NCBI GenBank assembly: GCA_026707445.1
Contig: JAPOWV010000049.1
Coordinates: forward strand, 1-36,855
DNA: 36,855 nt
Direction of reading: 5' to 3'
Source of the DNA: Gammaproteobacteria bacterium
GTDB taxonomy: Bacteria > Pseudomonadota > Gammaproteobacteria > Steroidobacterales > Foliamicaceae
Part shown: one piece after another, positions 33,380 through 36,855 of the stretch
Numbering within the stretch: the stretch's first letter is position 1
Layout: each line of letters begins with the position of its first letter
The notes under the pieces: model-generated
Database searches by the model: none
Told to the model about the DNA's origin: nothing
Seen by the model: the letters and a program-made list of their open reading frames with translations, nothing else
Program-made: the position numbers and the translations under genes

Positions 33380-33590
33380 AGCCCGTCTTTTCCCGGCGCG
33401 CTCGTACGAGGGATAAATGGGGCTGGACGAGCAAGTCTGAGCGGTTTGGTTGTTCGTTATAGCATTGCGCAGTGAAGCGCAACCGACATCTGACGCTACG
33501 AGCAATATTTGACTATCCGGTTAGCCGTAATGTCGCGCAGATCGGGTATCACTCAGACATTCAGATTCGGCGCGCCACCAGTCAGTGCAT
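33380..33590. other. Gene-free stretch between the terminator and the protease gene
   Basis: Together with the terminator this makes a gap of about 310 bases. I see no gene, no clear promoter with good spacing and no repeat. The composition is more AT-rich than upstream, continuing into the protease and leucine-rich-repeat genes. Confidence 0.5.
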
Positions 33591-34970
33591 ATGCATAGCA
33601 AATTGAATTTGCATACGATTCCCCGTAGAGGAACAGCACGCCAAGAGGTTTTGGCGTTCCTCACCGCACTAATGGCGTGCACATTGGTTCCGCTCGCCGC
33701 TTCGGCGCAAGCTCCGCCACCTGGCGTTTTCTCCGAGGTCCGGACTGCGGTCCGTCCGCTTATTGGCCAGGCGCTCGAACCTGCAACCATGCGCAGTCGC
33801 GTAGTGCAAGTCGATACACGGAAGATCACCGCCGCGAGACGCGGTCGGGAGATCCTCAGGCTCAATCTGTTCGACGGCGCCGTCGTGGAAGTCGACATCA
33901 GGCGCGTTCGCCCCACTCGGACAGGCCATTTTATCTCCGGCAGGCCTAGGGGACGGGAGTGGGGCGAGGTCCGCCTCGTCGTCAACGGTCCGGTGATGGT
34001 GGGCACCGTTCAGACGCCCAACGGCAAGTTCTCGATTCGATCGGGAGGTCGGGGTCGTCACGTTATCCGCCAGATCGATCCACTAAAGGAGTCGCTTGAG
34101 TGCGAGGCTGAACAGGAATCGACAATAGCGTTTCAGCCTTCGTGGCAAGTTTTAGCGTTGGCGGGTGCTCCGCTTGACGGCGCCGGTCTGCCTGCTGTGG
34201 CGGAAGCGAAACACATGCCGACGGAGGACGGTTCGGAAATCCGGATGCTCGTTGTTTACACCCCGGCAGCGCAAGCGGCTGAGGGCGGGAAGGCCGGAAT
34301 GGAGGCGCTGATTGATCTTGCGATCCGAGCTATCAACGAGGTTTTCGAACAGGGCGGTATAAGCCCTCGGATCGTCCTGGCCCACTCCGCGATGGTGGAC
34401 TATGTGGAGCCGTCGGGTCCCGGGGTTCATCGCCATTTGATCACGCCCGATGACGGCCAAATGGACGAGGTTCACGCGCTGCGCAACCAGCATGCCGCGG
34501 ATCTGGTGTACCTGTTTATAAGAAGCAATAACAGTGGCGGCGGAAGTGGCAGCATACCCTCCGCTGAGGACCTGGGCGAGGAACGAAGAAGCTTTGCCTA
34601 CGGTTCTACTACCTACGATCTGGAATACATATTCATACACGAAACGGGGCATATGCTGGGGCTTAAGCATGATAGGCACCGGTCTGGTCCCTTCGCCGGA
34701 AACAACGCCATTTATCCCTACGCATACGGTTATGTGAACCAAAAGGCATTTGAGCCGGGGGCTCCGCAGTCCTCCCGGTGGTCCACAGTGATGGCCAAGT
34801 CTACGCAATGCGCGGCGGCAGGCTTTTCTTGTCCCCCCATCATTCGATTCTCTAACCCGGACCAGACTTATCTGGGCGATCCTTTGGGCGTTCCTGCGGA
34901 AAGCGCGGTAACGGTGCGGCGGGCCCCGCCGATGCCCGGCTCACGATCAACAATATCGCACCGTGGGTAG
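33591..34970 (+). CDS. Secreted metzincin-like zinc metalloprotease, frame broken near its C-terminus
   Basis: A 459-residue reading frame with a signal peptide (VLAFLTALMACTLVPLAASA) and a propeptide-like N-terminal half. The catalytic domain has the zinc motif HETGHMLGLKHD (H350, E351, H354, H360) and a Met-turn (RWSTVMAK), both typical of reprolysin-like M12 metzincins. ATG 33591 is used; GTG 33585 is two codons earlier. From about 34905 the frame turns to nonsense (VTVRRAPPMPGSRSTISHRG), while the next frame continues sensibly (GNGAAGPADARLTINNIAPW) into the leucine-rich-repeat frame. The two were therefore probably one gene of about 1050 codons. GC content is lower than in the housekeeping genes. 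Confidence 0.75.
   Translation: MHSKLNLHTIPRRGTARQEVLAFLTALMACTLVPLAASAQAPPPGVFSEVRTAVRPLIGQALEPATMRSRVVQVDTRKITAARRGREILRLNLFDGAVVEVDIRRVRPTRTGHFISGRPRGREWGEVRLVVNGPVMVGTVQTPNGKFSIRSGGRGRHVIRQIDPLKESLECEAEQESTIAFQPSWQVLALAGAPLDGAGLPAVAEAKHMPTEDGSEIRMLVVYTPAAQAAEGGKAGMEALIDLAIRAINEVFEQGGISPRIVLAHSAMVDYVEPSGPGVHRHLITPDDGQMDEVHALRNQHAADLVYLFIRSNNSGGGSGSIPSAEDLGEERRSFAYGSTTYDLEYIFIHETGHMLGLKHDRHRSGPFAGNNAIYPYAYGYVNQKAFEPGAPQSSRWSTVMAKSTQCAAAGFSCPPIIRFSNPDQTYLGDPLGVPAESAVTVRRAPPMPGSRSTISHRG
34892..34916 (+). other. Probable -1 frameshift joining the protease to the repeat domain
   Basis: The upstream frame reads GDPLGVPAESA up to about 34907. The frame one base back continues GNGAAGPADARLTINN, then APWVASYRSEACTNFSVSPT into the BACON-like domain without a stop. 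A missing base in this interval explains both ends. No classic slippery heptamer is present, so programmed shifting is not supported. A real mutation or an assembly error remain. Confidence 0.7.
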
Positions 34971-35050
34971 CCTCGTATCGATCAGAGGCGTGCACGAACT
35001 TTTCGGTTTCGCCAACTACTCCTGTTTCCCCGGTCGATGGGGGCACCATC

Positions 35051-36766
35051 GTGATCGAAGTGGACACGGCGCCCGGCTGCTTATGGGAGATATCCAGTCA
35101 GTCCAAATTTCTGACGGTCACTTCGGATGCGCTGAACGCCGGGCCCCAGCTGTTAACGGTAGAAGTTGCGCAGAACACGAGTGATGTAGAACGAGAAGGA
35201 AGCCTAACGGTTGCCGGGCAGGACATCATCGTTCGGCAACTTGCTACCTCCGACGGCGTTTGTGGACGGTCTTCCCAGCCATTGGAAGCAATTTCTGTAG
35301 CGGCGGGTTATGCAAGCGGCGATCAATGCGGCCAGGTGACCGAAGACGATTTGGCCCGGATCAGTACACTGGACTTAAGTGGCAGGAGCATTGGCTCGCT
35401 GAAGAGAGGAGATCTTTCGGGCTTGTCCGGCTTGAAACGGTTGCTCCTTAATTCCAACGACTTGACCGAATTGCCTGAAGGTCTGTTTGCGGATCTGTCA
35501 TCCCTTGAATACCTTGAACTGCGAGCCAACGACCTGACCGAATTGCACGACGGCCTCTTCCACGGTCTTGCCGAATTGAGGGGACTGAGTCTTGTTGACA
35601 ATCAGCTGACCAGCCTGAGCACCCGTCAGTTCAGCGGTCTATCTGAACTGGAAGATCTGGACTTGTCGCACAATCGATTGACCACCCTGCCTGACGCCGT
35701 ATTTGCCGATCTTTCCAGCCTCGAAGATCTGGGGATCAGGCACAACCGCTTGAACCGGCTCCCGGGCACTTTGTTTGCCGAGCTATCGAACCTAGGATTC
35801 CTGCAACTGCAGGAAAATCAACTTACCGCGTTGCCCGACGGTCTGTTCTCCGATCTTTCGAGTCTGCAGGGCCTGTACTTAAACCAAAATCGATTGACGC
35901 GCCTGCCAGGATCGATTCTGGCCGGTTTGGAGAACCTGTCAACACTGGCGTTGGACTTCAATCTATTGACGGAATTGTCTCCAGGCGTATTCGATGGCCT
36001 CGGGAATCTTAGGTCTCTCGGTTTAAGTGGCAATCACTTGACCGCACTTCCGTCGGGCGCGCTGGCGAGACTATCGCAATTGCGTAACGTAACGCTGAGC
36101 GGCAACGCATTCGGCAGCTTGCCGGCGGATGCGTTTTCCGGTCTGACGGAGCTTGAGGATTTGGGGCTGTCTAACAATCAATTGAGCAGCCTGCCCATCG
36201 GCATCTTTGCTGACCTTGCAAAACTCAGACGCTTACGGTTGCAATTCAATCGATTGACCGGTCTGCCGGATGACGCTTTTTCGGCCCTAGCAAACTTGGA
36301 ATCCCTGAATCTGTACAAAAACCAGTTAAACAACCTGCCGGAGGGAGTCATTTCCGAACTTGGAAAGCTGAAAGAATTGAATCTTCGATACAACAAGCTG
36401 AGTAGATTGCCTGTCGGTATGTTTTCCGGCGTTCCGAAACTAGCGCTCATTGACCTCGGCTCCAATAACGTCGAGCCGCTTGCCGTATCTTTGTCCTTAG
36501 TCAAGGAAGGGAACAACCAATTTAAGGCGGTTGCGCCGCAGGGCGTACCGTTCGATGTCACAGTGCCGGTGATGGTGAGCATAGGCGGCGCGATTAACGG
36601 TGGCCAGGAAACGATTGTGATTCCGGCTGGCGCGGTGGAAAGCGCACCATTAGGATTTGAACGCGCGGAAGGCATGGAAGAGGCCGTGCATGCGGATTTC
36701 GGCGACTTTCCGAACTTGCCGGCACAGCACGTTGGTTACGCCCTGCTAAGCCGAAGTTCCCCCTGA
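35051..36766 (+). CDS. Leucine-rich-repeat protein with BACON-like domain, likely C-terminal part of the split protease
   Basis: The first in-frame start is GTG 35051 (571 residues), but the frame is open back to about 34907 and reads as the continuation of the metalloprotease. The first ~64 residues (IEVDTAPGCLWEISSQ, SLTVAGQDIIVRQ) match a BACON-like beta-sandwich. Residues 101-477 are about 15 full 24-residue leucine-rich repeats plus a partial one, of the type LxxLxLxxNxLTxLPxGLF, similar to extracellular repeats of animals. The final ~90 residues (VPVMVSIGGAINGGQETIVI) look like a further beta domain. Alone it has no signal peptide or good ribosome site, which supports the split-gene view. 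Likely role: binding of host or surface molecules, attached to a protease. Confidence 0.75.
   Translation: MIEVDTAPGCLWEISSQSKFLTVTSDALNAGPQLLTVEVAQNTSDVEREGSLTVAGQDIIVRQLATSDGVCGRSSQPLEAISVAAGYASGDQCGQVTEDDLARISTLDLSGRSIGSLKRGDLSGLSGLKRLLLNSNDLTELPEGLFADLSSLEYLELRANDLTELHDGLFHGLAELRGLSLVDNQLTSLSTRQFSGLSELEDLDLSHNRLTTLPDAVFADLSSLEDLGIRHNRLNRLPGTLFAELSNLGFLQLQENQLTALPDGLFSDLSSLQGLYLNQNRLTRLPGSILAGLENLSTLALDFNLLTELSPGVFDGLGNLRSLGLSGNHLTALPSGALARLSQLRNVTLSGNAFGSLPADAFSGLTELEDLGLSNNQLSSLPIGIFADLAKLRRLRLQFNRLTGLPDDAFSALANLESLNLYKNQLNNLPEGVISELGKLKELNLRYNKLSRLPVGMFSGVPKLALIDLGSNNVEPLAVSLSLVKEGNNQFKAVAPQGVPFDVTVPVMVSIGGAINGGQETIVIPAGAVESAPLGFERAEGMEEAVHADFGDFPNLPAQHVGYALLSRSSP
35351..36439 (+). repeat. 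Tandem 72-bp coding repeats (leucine-rich repeats)
   Basis: Fifteen consecutive units, the first 27 codons and the other fourteen 24 codons each, with fixed Leu, Asn and Phe positions. Example unit: LKRLLLNSNDLTELPEGLF plus ADLSS. The DNA is diverged between units, so this is not a recent expansion. Confidence 0.88.
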
Positions 36767-36855
36767 TTTTTGGTTGATTTTTAGGTTAAGCGGTTGATTT
36801 GCGTGGGGAATGTGTGTTTTGGGGGTCTGTATATGTTCCCATGTATATAGGGTTA

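Noticed and set aside
34892..34916. Programmed ribosomal frameshift in the protease-LRR gene
   Set aside because: No slippery heptamer or downstream pseudoknot is apparent; a mutation or assembly error explains the break more simply.
1..36855. CRISPR arrays, tRNA or rRNA genes
   Set aside because: No regularly spaced short repeats, cloverleaf with CCA-type end or rRNA-like sequence was seen; the only regular tandem repeats are the coding leucine-rich repeats.

Overview
The window is a GC-rich stretch of a bacterial chromosome, most likely from a gammaproteobacterium. The evidence is the gene order ubiE-ubiJ-ubiB, hslV-hslU with a DUF971 gene, and dapF-DUF484-xerC, all typical of that class, plus a large TonB-dependent receptor. 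The Uma2-type nuclease, the toxin-antitoxin pairs and the secreted protease/leucine-rich-repeat protein suggest a marine or host-associated lineage, but this is only an inference.

Layout. (1) 1-2039, minus strand: two tandem, overlapping PutP-like sodium/solute symporters, the left one cut by the window edge. (2) 2040-12534, plus strand: a very compact run of a fused HyuA-HyuB 5-oxoprolinase, an SLC13-type permease with four RCK_C modules, an FAD ferredoxin-reductase-like enzyme, a strange protein with the layout of a class II ribonucleotide reductase but no active site, and a second SLC13-type permease. (3) 12555-17497: trpD-trpC-trpF-trpB, then trpA separated from trpB by a lipoprotein gene on the other strand. 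(4) 17515-17622: a 108-bp element with 29-bp perfect inverted arms between the converging trpA and ubiB. (5) 17638-25350, minus strand: dapF-DUF484-xerC-hslV-hslU-DUF971-ubiE-ubiJ-ubiB, nearly all overlapping or a few bases apart.

(6) 25498-29733, accessory: an exported RidA-like gene, an AT-rich island with a toxin-first RelE/HigB-XRE pair and a small membrane protein, a second broken 3' end of a ridA-like gene, a Uma2 nuclease, two unknown translationally coupled small genes, and a divergent Phd-VapC pair sharing a palindromic promoter. (7) 29734-33379: two copies of a ~110-bp leader, one before a small secreted protein and one before a TonB receptor that ends at a strong terminator. (8) 33591-36766: a secreted metzincin-like protease whose frame breaks just before a BACON-like and leucine-rich-repeat region.

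Functionally, regions 1-2 look like uptake and ATP-dependent opening of 5-oxoproline or a related lactam (inference from co-location). Regions 3 and 5 are housekeeping: tryptophan, ubiquinone, lysine/peptidoglycan precursor, proteolysis and chromosome dimer resolution. Regions 6-8 are variable. The strongest candidate for something undescribed is the ribonucleotide-reductase-like protein at 9333-10661. No tRNA, rRNA, CRISPR array, transposase or integrase gene was seen.
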